DNA from: Devosia sp.
Lineage (GTDB): Bacteria > Pseudomonadota > Alphaproteobacteria > Rhizobiales > Devosiaceae
Direction: 5' to 3'
Length of the DNA: 64,000 nucleotides
Assembly: GCF_014860165.1 (NCBI RefSeq)
Contig: NZ_JACZKG010000043.1
Span: 1 to 64,000, forward strand
The notes beneath the pieces were generated by a model that saw nothing but the letters and a program-made list of their open reading frames with translations, made no database searches and was not told where the DNA came from. A program made the position numbers and the translations under genes. Each line of letters opens with the position of its first letter. Positions within the stretch are counted from its first letter, which is position 1. Below, in pieces: positions 54,036 to 63,544 of this stretch.

Positions 54036-54427
54036 TGAGCCAGTTTGCACCCTTCGCCATCGCACTGCGCCTGTCGGGCGTCACCATCGGCCAATACGAG
54101 CTGGATGCGGCGCTCAAGCAGCTCACCAGCCGCTACGAGCCGGAAGACGCCGATGGCAGCTTCTATGCGCAGGTCGATATCGCGGTGGCCAACCCGGTCA
54201 GGTCGCTGCTGGAGCTGGCCGAACGCTCAGGCCTCGCCATATCAGCCATGCTGGATGACCGGCGCATCGGCAAGGCCGTGCTCGACCTGGCATTCGACTA
54301 TCCCGAGCATGGGGAAGCCATGTCCGCCCGCCTGCCCGCCCATGCGGCGGCGGCCATTGCCGGGCACGGAATCGATATCGAGATTTCGGTTTACCTTACC
54401 GACGTCGAGGAAGACGACGAGGACTGA
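54035..54427 (+). CDS. Hypothetical protein, 130 residues, acidic tail
   Basis: A soluble protein with no recognised family. It begins MSQFAPFAIALRLSGVTIGQ, contains mixed helix/strand sequence (LLELAERSGLAISAMLDDRR) and ends in an acidic tail TDVEEDDED. It starts within the rlmB stop (TGATG), so it is likely co-translated with the methyltransferase. No signal peptide or membrane helix. Confidence 0.65.
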   Translation: MSQFAPFAIALRLSGVTIGQYELDAALKQLTSRYEPEDADGSFYAQVDIAVANPVRSLLELAERSGLAISAMLDDRRIGKAVLDLAFDYPEHGEAMSARLPAHAAAAIAGHGIDIEISVYLTDVEEDDED

Positions 54428-54537
54428 GGTCCTCCTCCAGCCCCAGGCAATCGGCGATCGGTTGCTTCAGATCAAATTGGTGATCCACAAACGCGCTAGT
54501 CTGGCGCCAGATCATCCTTGATCTGAGAGGCGTCAAA

Positions 54538-55176
54538 ATGGCTGAAAACGTGCCCTACCCGGTCCAGTTCGACATCGAGTATCAGTCGAAAATGGATCGC
54601 CTGACATCGTTCTTCCGACCGATCTGGGCCATCCCCATTCTGATTGTCCTGGGGCTCCTGAACGCCGCGGGAAGCGCGCGCCATGTGACTGAGGCCGGGG
54701 TAAGTGTCGAATCCACCGCCGGAGGCATCGCGGCCGGCCTGTTCGCGGCCACCGTGCTGATGATCGTGTTCCGGCAGCGCTATCCGCGCTGGTGGTTCGA
54801 CTTCGCGCTGGAACTGGCCCGCTTCAGCGCCCGGGTTACCGCCTACCTGCTGCTCCTCACCGACCGCTATCCCTCAACCGTGGAACAACAATCGGTTCAC
54901 CTGGAGGTGGCTTACCCTGACGCAGAACACGGCCTCAACCGCTGGCTGCCATTGGTAAAATGGCTCCTGGCCCTGCCGCACTTTATCATTCTTGGCCTGC
55001 TGGTCATCGCCGTGATGGTAGTCACCCTGGTCGCCTGGCTCGCAATCCTGATCACCGGCGCTTACCCGCGCCCCCTGTTCGACTTCGTGGTCGGGGTTGG
55101 CAGATGGGCAACGCGTGTCTGGGCCTACGCCTTCCTTCTCAGCACCGACGACTATCCGCCGTTCAGCCTCCGATAA
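54538..55176 (+). CDS. DUF4389 domain membrane protein
   Basis: A 212-residue protein with several hydrophobic helices. It starts MAENVPYPVQFDIEYQSKMD. The DUF4389-type sequence includes RWWFDFALELARFSARVTAY, LTDRYPS, then LPHFIILGLLVIAVMVVTLV and the repeat-like RPLFDFVVGVGRWATRVWAY with STDDYPPFSL. The two FDF...RFSARV and FDF...RWATRV segments suggest an internal duplication. Function unknown. Confidence 0.75.
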   Translation: MAENVPYPVQFDIEYQSKMDRLTSFFRPIWAIPILIVLGLLNAAGSARHVTEAGVSVESTAGGIAAGLFAATVLMIVFRQRYPRWWFDFALELARFSARVTAYLLLLTDRYPSTVEQQSVHLEVAYPDAEHGLNRWLPLVKWLLALPHFIILGLLVIAVMVVTLVAWLAILITGAYPRPLFDFVVGVGRWATRVWAYAFLLSTDDYPPFSLR

Positions 55177-55226
55177 CCCTGCCGCGGTACCCAAACTGTA
55201 ACTAGGGATGGAGTCGAGCGGACGAC

Positions 55227-56108
55227 CTACAATGTGCCCCGCAGCACCGGGACATCAGCCGTGATCAGGTCGCGGCCGAAGATACTGTTGTCCTTGGGCA
55301 CGAGCCGCACCACCGAATAGCCCCGCTCTTCGAGTTGCGCCAGGAACACCGGCAGCGTCTCGACTGTCCGCTGGTGGATATCATGGAACAGGATGATGCC
55401 GCTGCCGCGCGCTTCGAGCTTGTCCATCGTGCGCGCCGCGATCACTTCGGGGCTGTCCTTGTAGTAGTCCTTGCTGTCGATATCGACATCGAGCACCACC
55501 ATGCTGCCCTGCATCAGGTTGGTGCGCAGGAAACCCGTCTGCGACAGGTAGGGGAAGCGAAAGAACGGCGATAGCGCCTGCCCGCCACCGGCCAGCGCCA
55601 GCCGCACCGCCCGCTCTCCCTTGGCGATTTCGTCCAGCGCCTCCTGCCGGCTGAGATTGCCCAGATCGACATGGCTGAACGTATGACTGCCCACCGTGTG
55701 GCCGCTGGCCGCGACCTGCTGCGCCAGTGCCGGATTGCCCTGCGCGGCCGATCCCAGCATCAGAAAGGTCGCCTTGACACCGAAATCGTTGAGCGTCGCC
55801 AGGATCGTACCGGTCCTGCCCGGGCGCGGCCCATCATCAAAGGTGAGCACGACCTCGCCCGGCCGCAGGATGATATCGGCGGCCGATGCGACGGCCAGCG
55901 TGCGTCCGCCGAGGTGGCCCGCCGAGAAGATGCGCTGCGGCATGGGCTGCTGGGTGATCGGCTGCGATGCCGGCAGGATGCTGTTGGTGATCAAAGCATG
56001 CGTCGCGGTGTGAGGCCGCGAGATCGCTTGTGGACTGGGCGGCTTGGCGCAGCCCGCCAGTGCTACGCCCGCCATCACAAGACACATAACAAAACGCGAA
56101 AGCGACAC
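55227..56108 (-). CDS. Polysaccharide deacetylase (NodB domain) lipoprotein
   Basis: A 293-residue protein with a lipoprotein signal MSLSRFVMCLVMAGVALAGC (lipobox LAGC, Cys20). The NodB domain has the metal/catalytic motif LTFDDGPRPG, the zinc histidines in SHTFSHVDL, FFRFPYLSQT and the late ILFHDIH. It should remove acetyl groups from GlcNAc polymers (peptidoglycan or another glycan) at the cell envelope. The start is GTG at 56108; ATG seven codons later would still leave most of the signal. Confidence 0.85.
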   Translation of the reverse strand: MSLSRFVMCLVMAGVALAGCAKPPSPQAISRPHTATHALITNSILPASQPITQQPMPQRIFSAGHLGGRTLAVASAADIILRPGEVVLTFDDGPRPGRTGTILATLNDFGVKATFLMLGSAAQGNPALAQQVAASGHTVGSHTFSHVDLGNLSRQEALDEIAKGERAVRLALAGGGQALSPFFRFPYLSQTGFLRTNLMQGSMVVLDVDIDSKDYYKDSPEVIAARTMDKLEARGSGIILFHDIHQRTVETLPVFLAQLEERGYSVVRLVPKDNSIFGRDLITADVPVLRGTL

Positions 56109-56188
56109 GGGCTTGAACTCAGCTCGATTACAACTGAGCGCATTTTTCGCGGATTATGGTTAACATTTCCCTCGCGAAATCTTAAGGA

Positions 56189-56653
56189 CTACTTACCCGC
56201 CAGTGCTTTAGCCTTCCGCCCCAGCGTATCCAGTGCGCTCAGGAACGCCGAGCGGTCCGCAGGACGAAAGCCGGCATTGTAGCCCTTGCTCTCGCCGGTC
56301 TCGCGCAGGTGCTGGTTGAGGTTGCGCATGGCCAGGGCCATGCCGATGGATGCCGGGGTGAACGGCTTGCCGGTAAACCCGAGCACATGACAGCCCTTGT
56401 CGATAGCGCGGCTGGCCAGCGGGATGTCGGCGGTGAGCACGATGTCATTGGCCTGCGCCTGCTCGACGATCCAGTCATCGGCAGCATCCGAGCCCGCCGC
56501 CACCACGACCACCCGGATCATCGGGTCGCGCGACGGCCGCACGCCGCCATTGCTGACCAGGGTGATCACCAGACCGAGGCGCTCAGCCACGCGCATCGCC
56601 TCTTCCTTGACCGGGCAGGCGTCGGCGTCCACGAAAATGCTCGGCTCAGGCAT
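56189..56653 (-). CDS. YaiI/YqxD (DUF188) family protein
   Basis: A 154-residue protein of the PIN-like DUF188 family. The N-terminal MPEPSIFVDADACPVKEEAM carries the conserved DADACPVK, followed by AQANDIVLTADIPLASRAID and KGCHVLGFTGKPFTPASIG. The ATG at 56653 overlaps the upstream ATPase gene by 8 bases; a TTG two codons earlier is also possible. Function not established; a PIN-like nuclease fold is inferred from the family. Confidence 0.88.
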   Translation of the reverse strand: MPEPSIFVDADACPVKEEAMRVAERLGLVITLVSNGGVRPSRDPMIRVVVVAAGSDAADDWIVEQAQANDIVLTADIPLASRAIDKGCHVLGFTGKPFTPASIGMALAMRNLNQHLRETGESKGYNAGFRPADRSAFLSALDTLGRKAKALAGK

Positions 56654-57194
56654 GCGCAATGACGTCCTTCACGAAGGCCAGCCGCTCCGCGACCGGCACC
56701 TTGGGCAGTTCGACGATGCGATAGCCCAGTTCAGCATAGCAGTCACGCAGTGACGCATAGACGCGCTGGGCATGCTCCCAGCCTTCGACCCGCTCGCTAT
56801 CGGTTACGAATATCTCGCGCCACGGCGGCGCCACGAACACGACGGGGTTATAGCGATAGACCTCGGCCGCCCGCCGAAAATGCGCATTGTCGGCCACACC
56901 CCAGTCGCGGCAGTAGCAAACAAGCTCGGGAATGCCGCGATCGCAGAGTGCCGGTGCGCCTCCGCCCAGCGTGAGGAAAGTCCTGATATCCCTATCCAGC
57001 ATCAGTTCGGCGAACAGCGCCCGGTTGCCGAAGTGATGCGCCGGACCGTCGATGACTGCCTGCGCCCTGATAATAGCGCGCGCCGCCTCCTGGCCAACGC
57101 GCAGGCCGGCCTCCGCCGCAGCATCGAGCAGTGTGGTCTTGCCGGCGCCGGGGCCGCCCGTAACAATGAAGAGATTGTCGAAAAGATGCGTCAT
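56646..57194 (-). CDS. AAA_28-type P-loop ATPase/kinase
   Basis: A 182-residue P-loop protein with Walker A TGGPGAGKTTLL (residues 12-23), LCDRGIPELVCYCRDWGV as the Walker B-like region, and NPVVFVAPPWREIFVTDSER. Family members (PF13521) are related to small nucleotide kinases such as the NadR kinase domain. Substrate unknown. Divergent from the cupin gene with a 39-base gap. Confidence 0.8.
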   Translation of the reverse strand: MTHLFDNLFIVTGGPGAGKTTLLDAAAEAGLRVGQEAARAIIRAQAVIDGPAHHFGNRALFAELMLDRDIRTFLTLGGGAPALCDRGIPELVCYCRDWGVADNAHFRRAAEVYRYNPVVFVAPPWREIFVTDSERVEGWEHAQRVYASLRDCYAELGYRIVELPKVPVAERLAFVKDVIAHA

Positions 57195-57233
57195 GGCTCG
57201 TCGTCCTCATCAGTGAGCTAGCAGGAGGCAAAA

Positions 57234-57590
57234 ATGCTGGGAAAGGTGATCGACAAGGCGAGCTGGGCGGATGCCACGGCAGGCGTCGACAACTGGCGGG
57301 GGGAGTTCGAGGGCGGCGCATATGGCGCGGGCATCTGCGTGATCTTCGTCCACACCGAAAACATCGGGGACGGGCCGCGCCTGCACAGACATCCCTACCC
57401 CGAAACCTTCATCGTCCGCAACGGGCGCGTCCGGTTCACGGTGGGCGATGCGACGGTCGATGCCGAGGCCGGACAGATCGTGGTCTGCCCGGCCAATGTG
57501 CCGCACAAGTTCGAGAATCTCGGTCCGGGACTACTCGAACAGATCGATATTCACGAGGCTGGGGCCTTCGAGACGGTGTGGTTGGAGTAG
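57234..57590 (+). CDS. Cupin domain protein
   Basis: A 118-residue single-cupin protein. The metal motif 1 is LHRHPYPETFIVRNG (HxHx4Ex6G) and motif 2 is CPANVPHKFEN. AGGAGG lies 6 bases upstream of the ATG. Such proteins may be isomerases, dioxygenases or sensors; none can be assigned. It ends one base before the convergent frmA gene. Confidence 0.85.
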   Translation: MLGKVIDKASWADATAGVDNWRGEFEGGAYGAGICVIFVHTENIGDGPRLHRHPYPETFIVRNGRVRFTVGDATVDAEAGQIVVCPANVPHKFENLGPGLLEQIDIHEAGAFETVWLE

Positions 57591-57591
57591 C

Positions 57592-58719
57592 TTAGTAGAC
57601 CACCACACTCCTGATGCTCTCGCCCGAATGCATCATGTCGAAGCCCTTGTTGATATCCTCGAGCCGCAACGTGTGGGTGATCATCGGGTCGATCTCGATC
57701 TTGCCGTCGAGATACCAGTCGACGATTTTCGGCACATCGGTGCGCCCCTTCGCGCCGCCAAAGGCCGTGCCCATCCAGGTGCGGCCGGTGACCAGCTGGA
57801 AAGGCCGGGTGGAGATCTCCTTGCCCGCACCCGCAACCCCGATGACCACCGATTTGCCCCAGCCGCGGTGGCTGGCTTCGAGGGCCTGACGCATAACCGT
57901 GGTGTTACCAGTGCAGTCGAACGTGTAATCGGCGCCGCCGATCAGGTCGCCACGTCGCTTGGTCAGGTTGACCAGGTAGGGGACGATATCGCCGTCGATT
58001 TCGGTCGGATTGACGAAATGCGTCATGCCGAAGCGCTCGCCCCAGGCCTTCTTGGCATTGTTGAGATCGACCCCGATGATCATGTCGGCGCCGGCCAGCC
58101 GCAGGCCCTGGATCACGTTGAGACCGATGCCGCCCAGGCCGAAGACCACAGCGGTGGCGCCGATCTCGACCTTGGCGGTGTTGATGACAGCACCAATACC
58201 CGTGGTGACGCCGCAACCGACATAGCAGACCTTGTCGAAGGCGGCCGACGCATCGATCCTGGCCACCGCGATCTCGGGCAGTACGGTGAAATTGGAGAAG
58301 GTCGAGCAGCCCATATAGTGGTGGATCGGCCTGCCTTCGAACGAAAAGCGCGAGGTGCCGTCAGGCATCAGCCCCTGCCCCTGCGTCGCGCGGATGGCGG
58401 TGCAGAGGTTGGTCTTGCCGGAACGGCAGGAATAGCACTCGCGGCATTCGGGCGTGTAGAGCGGGATGACGTGGTCACCCTTTTTGAGGCTGGTCACGCC
58501 TGGCCCGACATCGACGACGATACCGGCCCCCTCGTGGCCGAGGATGGCGGGGAACAGGCCTTCGGGATCAGCGCCGGACAGGGTGAAATCGTCGGTGTGG
58601 CAGATGCCCGTCGCCTTGATCTCGATCATCACCTCGCCCGCCTTGGGGCCATCAAGGTCGACCTCGACGATTTCGAGCGGCTTGCCGGCTTGAAAGGCAA
58701 CTGCGGCGCGGGTCTTCAT
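57592..58719 (-). CDS. frmA: S-(hydroxymethyl)glutathione dehydrogenase (class III alcohol dehydrogenase)
   Basis: Detoxifies formaldehyde as its glutathione adduct using NAD+. The 375-residue protein has catalytic zinc ligands in [13 protein letters not shown] and GHEGAG, four structural zinc cysteines in [15 protein letters not shown], and the NAD loop [14 protein letters not shown]. The C-terminal end [11 protein letters not shown] is typical. ATG at 58719 has GAGGAG upstream. No glutathione-formaldehyde hydrolase or regulator is adjacent. It lies 92 bases after the xylose importer ATPase on the same strand. Confidence 0.93.
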   Translation of the reverse strand: MKTRAAVAFQAGKPLEIVEVDLDGPKAGEVMIEIKATGICHTDDFTLSGADPEGLFPAILGHEGAGIVVDVGPGVTSLKKGDHVIPLYTPECRECYSCRSGKTNLCTAIRATQGQGLMPDGTSRFSFEGRPIHHYMGCSTFSNFTVLPEIAVARIDASAAFDKVCYVGCGVTTGIGAVINTAKVEIGATAVVFGLGGIGLNVIQGLRLAGADMIIGVDLNNAKKAWGERFGMTHFVNPTEIDGDIVPYLVNLTKRRGDLIGGADYTFDCTGNTTVMRQALEASHRGWGKSVVIGVAGAGKEISTRPFQLVTGRTWMGTAFGGAKGRTDVPKIVDWYLDGKIEIDPMITHTLRLEDINKGFDMMHSGESIRSVVVY

Positions 58720-58811
58720 GGGATTCTCCTCGGGCATTGATTGGCCAAGGTTTGGCATGCGGTGGGATGTTGGACAACCCGCGAACGCCCATGAGCCGTA
58801 CAGCAGCGTCC

Positions 58812-59594
58812 CTAGCCGGCAATGGCCCCCGGCCCGGGCTTCGCGCCCGGGGGCACCTTGCCCAGGATGATCATGCCCAGCACTTCGTCCTTGGTGACAT
58901 CCTCGGTGCGGGCGCTGCCCACCACCTGCCCGTTCTTCATCACCACGACCCGGTCCGCCAGATCGAACACGTCATGAATGTCGTGGCTGATGAGGAAGAT
59001 GCCGATGCCGTCGGACTTGAGCTGCTTGATGAGATCCCCCACCTGCGCCGTCTCCTGCGGACCGAGCGCCGCCGTGGGCTCGTCCATGATCAGGATGCGC
59101 GCATTGAACAGGATGGCGCGGGCAATGGCCACCGACTGCCGCTGGCCGCCCGACAGCGCCTTCACCGGCTCCTTGAAGCGGCGGAAGTTCGGATTGAGCC
59201 TGCCCATCACCTCGCGCGCCTTCGATTCCATCGCCGCGTCATCGAGCGTGCCGATCGAGGTGGTGATCTCGCGACCCAGGAACAGATTGGCTGCGGCATC
59301 GACATTGTCGGCCACGGCGAGCTGCTGGTAGATGGTCTCTATGCCATAGCCCTTGGCGTCGCGCGGATTGTTGATGGCAGCGTCTTCGCCATTGATCCGG
59401 ATCGAGCCGGCATCGCGCCTGTAGGCGCCCGACAGTATCTTGATCAGCGTCGACTTGCCCGCGCCATTGTGACCAAGCAGGCCCACGACCTCGCCCGGAT
59501 AGAGATCGATCGAGGCGCGATCCACCGCCCTGATACCGCCGAAGGAGATCGAGATGTCGTTCATCTCGACGAGAGGCGTTTTGGTGTCCAGCAT
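58812..59594 (-). CDS. Xylose-type ABC transporter ATP-binding protein (single domain)
   Basis: A 260-residue ATPase with Walker [11 protein letters not shown], signature [15 protein letters not shown], Walker [12 protein letters not shown] and switch [14 protein letters not shown]. It has one ATPase domain, unlike the two-domain E. coli XylG of about 510 residues; the compact form is common in Hyphomicrobiales (FrcA-like). It follows the permease by 12 bases. Confidence 0.87.
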   Translation of the reverse strand: MLDTKTPLVEMNDISISFGGIRAVDRASIDLYPGEVVGLLGHNGAGKSTLIKILSGAYRRDAGSIRINGEDAAINNPRDAKGYGIETIYQQLAVADNVDAAANLFLGREITTSIGTLDDAAMESKAREVMGRLNPNFRRFKEPVKALSGGQRQSVAIARAILFNARILIMDEPTAALGPQETAQVGDLIKQLKSDGIGIFLISHDIHDVFDLADRVVVMKNGQVVGSARTEDVTKDEVLGMIILGKVPPGAKPGPGAIAG

Positions 59595-59606
59595 GACAAG
59601 GACTCC

Positions 59607-60926
59607 CTAGTGTTTGTTACGGCGGTAGAGCGTGTCGAGCCACACCGCGAAGACGAGGACGGCGCCGACCACGATGGACTGCAGTGGGCTGTCGAGCCCC
59701 ATCAGCACCATGCCCGACTGCAGCGACTGCATGACCAGCGCGCCCAGGAGCGCTCCGGCGATGGTACCGACGCCCCCGGCCAGCGACGTGCCGCCGATCA
59801 CCGCCGCGGCGATGACATAGAGTTCGTCCAGCGTGCCCAGCGCATTGGTCGCCGCGTTGAGGCGAGCGGTCGAGATGGCCGCGGCAATGGCGCAGAGCGC
59901 CCCCATCAGCATGAAGATCTTGACCGTGACCCAGCGCGTATTGATGCCAGCCAGTTCCGCCGCCTCGGGATTGCCACCCATAGCAAAGACATAGCGGCCG
60001 AAACGGGTCCGGGTAGCAATGAAGGTCATGACGACGCCGACGCCCAGCGCAATCAGCACCGGCACGGCAATGCCATGGGAGATGAAGAGACCACCTTCGG
60101 GCACGGCAATTCCGTTGGCCTCGGCGTAGTTCTCGGCAATGCGCCGCGGCCAGGGATAGGCATTGGCCACCCAGACCGCACCAATGGAGAGGCCACAGCC
60201 GATGACGCCGAGTGCGGCCTCTGCCCAGACCGGGCGCAGCGGGAAATTGAAGCGGCGGCGCTGCCGGCGGCCCCAGTAAAGACCGATAAGGATGGCGGCG
60301 CAGGCGATCACCGCGACGACCCAGCTCCAGAACTGGCCGACGGAGCCGGCTGGGCCGCCACCCATGAGCTGGAATGTCGGGTCCATCGGCGCCACCGTGC
60401 GCCCCATGGTGACCCACCAGGCCGCGCCGCGCCAGACGAGGTAGCCGCCGAGCGTCACGATAAAGGCAGGCACGCGTAGATAGGCAATGATGGCGCCTTG
60501 CAGCGCGCCGATGCCGACGCCGACCACCAGGCCCGCCGCCAGCGACAGCACCCAGATCAGCGGATTGCCGAGCCCCAAGCCCAATTGGGCGGGCAGGATA
60601 TCGGTCTGCATCACGCCCATGACCATGCCAACCAGGCCCAGGATGGAGCCGACGGAAAGGTCGATATTGCGGGTTACGATGATCAGCACCATGCCGGTGA
60701 CCATCACGGCCACCGAGGCCGTCTGCACCGACAGGTTCCACAGATTGCGCGGCGTAAGGAACAATCCGCCCGAGAAGATATTGAAGCCTATCCAGATGAT
60801 GGCCAGAGCACCGATCATGCCGAGCAGGCGCGTATCAAGCTCGGTCGCCATCAGGAAGCGTTGCAGCGGATTCTGCACGAACCGGCTCGGATGTACGTTG
60901 GTCGGAATGGCGTGCTGTTCTGCCAA
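59607..60926 (-). CDS. xylH: Xylose-type ABC transporter permease
   Basis: A 439-residue permease with about ten to twelve helices. It has TRNIDLSVGSILGLVGMVMG, VPAFIVTLGGYLVWRGAAWW and AIPSTARLNAATNALGTLDE-like sequence (AISTARLNAATNALGTLDEL), which is the XylH pattern. The length is near XylH and above RbsC. It lies after xylF with a hairpin in the 112-base spacer. Confidence 0.87.
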   Translation of the reverse strand: MAEQHAIPTNVHPSRFVQNPLQRFLMATELDTRLLGMIGALAIIWIGFNIFSGGLFLTPRNLWNLSVQTASVAVMVTGMVLIIVTRNIDLSVGSILGLVGMVMGVMQTDILPAQLGLGLGNPLIWVLSLAAGLVVGVGIGALQGAIIAYLRVPAFIVTLGGYLVWRGAAWWVTMGRTVAPMDPTFQLMGGGPAGSVGQFWSWVVAVIACAAILIGLYWGRRQRRRFNFPLRPVWAEAALGVIGCGLSIGAVWVANAYPWPRRIAENYAEANGIAVPEGGLFISHGIAVPVLIALGVGVVMTFIATRTRFGRYVFAMGGNPEAAELAGINTRWVTVKIFMLMGALCAIAAAISTARLNAATNALGTLDELYVIAAAVIGGTSLAGGVGTIAGALLGALVMQSLQSGMVLMGLDSPLQSIVVGAVLVFAVWLDTLYRRNKH

Positions 60927-60984
60927 AATGTCTCTCCCCGCTGGGCTGCGCCACGTGCTGGCGGCGCGGTCCTGTCACAACGAT

Positions 60985-61006
60985 GCCGCAGCGCGAACGC
61001 CGCGGC
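60985..61006 (-). terminator. Hairpin between xylF and xylH
   Basis: A 9-bp GC-rich stem (GCCGCGGCG with CGCTGCGGC, one G-T pair) closed by a TTCG loop lies 33 bases after the xylF stop. The lack of a T-run suggests a 3' stabiliser or partial terminator that favours binding-protein expression. Confidence 0.55.
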
Positions 61007-61038
61007 ACCGTACTTCAACAGATTATGCTGTTTGCGCC

Positions 61039-62085
61039 TCAGTTACACGCGGCAACCGAGCCAGCGGCAACGCCAGCGCAGACCACTTCCTTGGAGACCC
61101 AGCCGGCGTCGATGACGACGTTGAGGTTGTCCTTGGTGATGGCGACCGGAGCGATGAAGAACGCGTTCATCTGCACGCCCTTGGGGCCACCAGCGAACGG
61201 CACCACGCCGGTGACGGCGTCGAGTGCCGTGCCGCCGGCCAGTTCGAGCGCCACTTCGGCGGCCTTCTTGCCGAGTTCGCGCGCGTCCTTCCAGACCGAT
61301 ACGGTCTGGGTGCCGAGTGCAATGCGGTTGAGGGCGGCATGGTCGCCGTCCTGACCCGAAACAGGTACGGAACCGGCGAGGCCCTGCGCGGCCAGAGCGG
61401 CAATTGCGCCACCGGCGGTACCGTCATTCGAGGCGACGACGGCGTCGACTTCGTTGTTATTGGCGGTCAGGAACTGTTCCATGTTCGCCTGGGCGACTTC
61501 CGGGTTCCAGTTGTCGGTATAGGCTTCGCCGACATTGACGATCTTGCCCGCGTCGATACCGGCCTGCAGCACTTCCATCTGGCCTTCGAACAGGAAATCG
61601 GCGTTGGGATCGGCCGAGTTGCCCTTGATGAAGACATAGTTGCCTTCGGGCTGGACGGCGGCGACGCCGGCGGCCTGGAGGCGACCCACTTCCTTGTTGT
61701 CGAAGGTGAGGTAGAACGCATCCGGGTTTTCGATCAGGCGGTCATAGCCAACCACCGGAATACCCTCGGCGACGGCAGCGGCAACGGCCGGGCCAACAGC
61801 TTCGCTGTCCTGGGCCAGCACGATGATGGCATCGGCACCCTGGGAGATCAGGCTTTCGATGTCCGTCAGCTGCTTGGATGCCGACGACTGGGCGTCAGCA
61901 GAGATATAGGTAGCGCCGGCAGCCTCAAGCACCGCCTTGATCGCTGCTTCGTCGGTCTTCCAGCGCTCTTCCTGGAAGTTGTTCCAGGAAACGCCAACGA
62001 CCACGCCATCCTGCGCGAAAGTGGAAACGCCGGCCGTGCCTGATATGACGGTCGTGCAAAGCAAGACCGCTAGAAACTTGTTCAT
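61039..62085 (-). CDS. xylF: Xylose-type ABC transporter substrate-binding protein
   Basis: A 348-residue periplasmic protein with a signal peptide [20 protein letters not shown] to about residue 23. The mature region has [40 protein letters not shown] and [20 protein letters not shown], the XylF pattern including the ERW start of the ligand pocket. GGAGG precedes the ATG at 62085. Divergent from a ROK repressor and probably induced by xylose. Confidence 0.88.
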   Translation of the reverse strand: MNKFLAVLLCTTVISGTAGVSTFAQDGVVVGVSWNNFQEERWKTDEAAIKAVLEAAGATYISADAQSSASKQLTDIESLISQGADAIIVLAQDSEAVGPAVAAAVAEGIPVVGYDRLIENPDAFYLTFDNKEVGRLQAAGVAAVQPEGNYVFIKGNSADPNADFLFEGQMEVLQAGIDAGKIVNVGEAYTDNWNPEVAQANMEQFLTANNNEVDAVVASNDGTAGGAIAALAAQGLAGSVPVSGQDGDHAALNRIALGTQTVSVWKDARELGKKAAEVALELAGGTALDAVTGVVPFAGGPKGVQMNAFFIAPVAITKDNLNVVIDAGWVSKEVVCAGVAAGSVAACN

Positions 62086-62176
62086 GTCTGTCCTCCCTAG
62101 CGGACAGTTCCCTGCCCGCATCCGTGCCGGTGGCTTTGCCCCAGCGGGCACCCTCCACCAGCGCCCTGAGCATTAA

Positions 62177-62245
62177 TTTCACTGCTCGAAAAAAGATGTG
62201 ACATGTGAGGCTCCGCCAAGTCAACATCAATTTCGAAGCCCGAAA
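62177..62245. promoter_or_regulatory. xylF promoter flanked by two TTTC-N7-GAAA operator candidates
   Basis: Two sites share TTTC-N7-GAAA: 62177-62191 (spacer ACTGCTC) and 62231-62245 (spacer GAAGCCC, with outer A/T completing ATTTCG-N5-CGAAAT). Between them on the minus strand lie TTGACT (62219-62224), 17 bases and TCACAT (62196-62201), a fair promoter for xylF. The centres are 54 bases apart. This fits binding of the adjacent ROK repressor at two operators, possibly with looping. Confidence 0.5.
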
Positions 62246-62308
62246 TAAATGCGATTGCGCAAAGCGGAGAGGAATGATGTGTTGCGGGCGGAGTGAGGAG
62301 TAGAGTGG

Positions 62309-63544
62309 TTGGGGCGGAACGTCAGTGATAGCGACAGCGTCCGGCGCCAGAACCGGGGTCTGGTGCTCGGCGCCCTGCGCGTGCAGGGCGCGCTGTCGCG
62401 TACCGCCCTGGCCACCGATACCGGACTTAGCCACGCCAGCATAACCGCAATCACTCACGACCTCATCGAACAGCAGATCATCGTCGACCTGGACCCTGCC
62501 GAAAAATCGGACAGTCGCGGGCGAGGCCGGCCTGCGACCCTGGTCGGCTTCAATCGCCACATTGGCGCAGCCGCCCTGTTCGAAATCGACGTCAACCGCT
62601 CCCGTCTGTCGCTGGTGGATTACGGCGGCGTCCTGGTCGACCGCATCGAGACACCGGTGACACCCACCACCTTTGCGGACACACCGCCCGCCGTGTTCCT
62701 CGCGCAGCGCCTGCGCCAGTTGCAGGCGCGCAACCCCGCCGAAACCTCGGTCCTCCGACGCGTTGCGATTTCGGTCCAGGGCATTCTCGATCGCGACGGC
62801 CGTTCGCTGAAATGGTCGCCAATTGCCCACCTGGCCAACCGACCCTTCGTGCAGGAACTGGCCGACGCTTTTTCGCTGACCGTTACGCTTCACAAGCGCG
62901 GCCGGCTGCTCGCCGAAGGCTCGCGCTGGCTCGACCCGACACTGCGCGACGCCAGCGTGGCCACTGTGTTTGTCGGGTCGACCGTCGCCATGGGCATGAC
63001 CTTCCGCGGACAGATTCTTGGTCGAGGCGAGGAGGGCTCAACTGAATTCGGGCATATGAACCACATGCCCAATGGCGCGCTCTGCCGGTGCGGCATGCGC
63101 GGCTGCATCGAGGCCTATGCCGCCGATTATGGCGTGCTGCGCACAGCCTACTCCGTGCCCGAGACCGCCACCCCTGCCCCGGCGGTTCCACCGCAGGAGT
63201 ATGAAGGCCTCATCGCCCGGGCCGAGGCAGGCGATCGGGCGGCCGGGCATGCCTTCAACATTGCGGGTCGGGCGATCGGCTTTGGCCTCGGCCGCATGCT
63301 GGCGGTGTTCGATCCGTCCCATATCCTGGTCATCGGCCCGGGCGCCCGGGCCCTTGACCTGATGCTGGCGGAAGTGCGCTCGGCCCTGACGGGAACCCTG
63401 GTTTGCCGCATCAACGGATTGCCGCAGATTATTGCCCACCGTGACGAGAAAGAGCCCATCTTCAAGGGCCTCATGATGAAGACCCTGAACGCGATCGACC
63501 AGGACGAGTTTGCCGGGGCACCCCTGCGCCAGTCATCGTCCTGA
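62309..63544 (+). CDS. xylR: ROK family transcriptional repressor, XylR-like (TTG start)
   Basis: A 411-residue regulator. The N-terminal winged HTH reads VRRQNRGLVLGALRVQGALS then LATDTGLSHASITAITHDLI. The ROK sugar-binding domain has TVFVGSTVAMGMTFRGQILG and the zinc motif CRCGMRGCIEAY. The best start is TTG at 62309 with GAGGAG 8 bases upstream; no ATG or GTG lies near. Divergent from xylF, so it most likely represses the xylose importer. Confidence 0.82.
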   Translation: MGRNVSDSDSVRRQNRGLVLGALRVQGALSRTALATDTGLSHASITAITHDLIEQQIIVDLDPAEKSDSRGRGRPATLVGFNRHIGAAALFEIDVNRSRLSLVDYGGVLVDRIETPVTPTTFADTPPAVFLAQRLRQLQARNPAETSVLRRVAISVQGILDRDGRSLKWSPIAHLANRPFVQELADAFSLTVTLHKRGRLLAEGSRWLDPTLRDASVATVFVGSTVAMGMTFRGQILGRGEEGSTEFGHMNHMPNGALCRCGMRGCIEAYAADYGVLRTAYSVPETATPAPAVPPQEYEGLIARAEAGDRAAGHAFNIAGRAIGFGLGRMLAVFDPSHILVIGPGARALDLMLAEVRSALTGTLVCRINGLPQIIAHRDEKEPIFKGLMMKTLNAIDQDEFAGAPLRQSSS

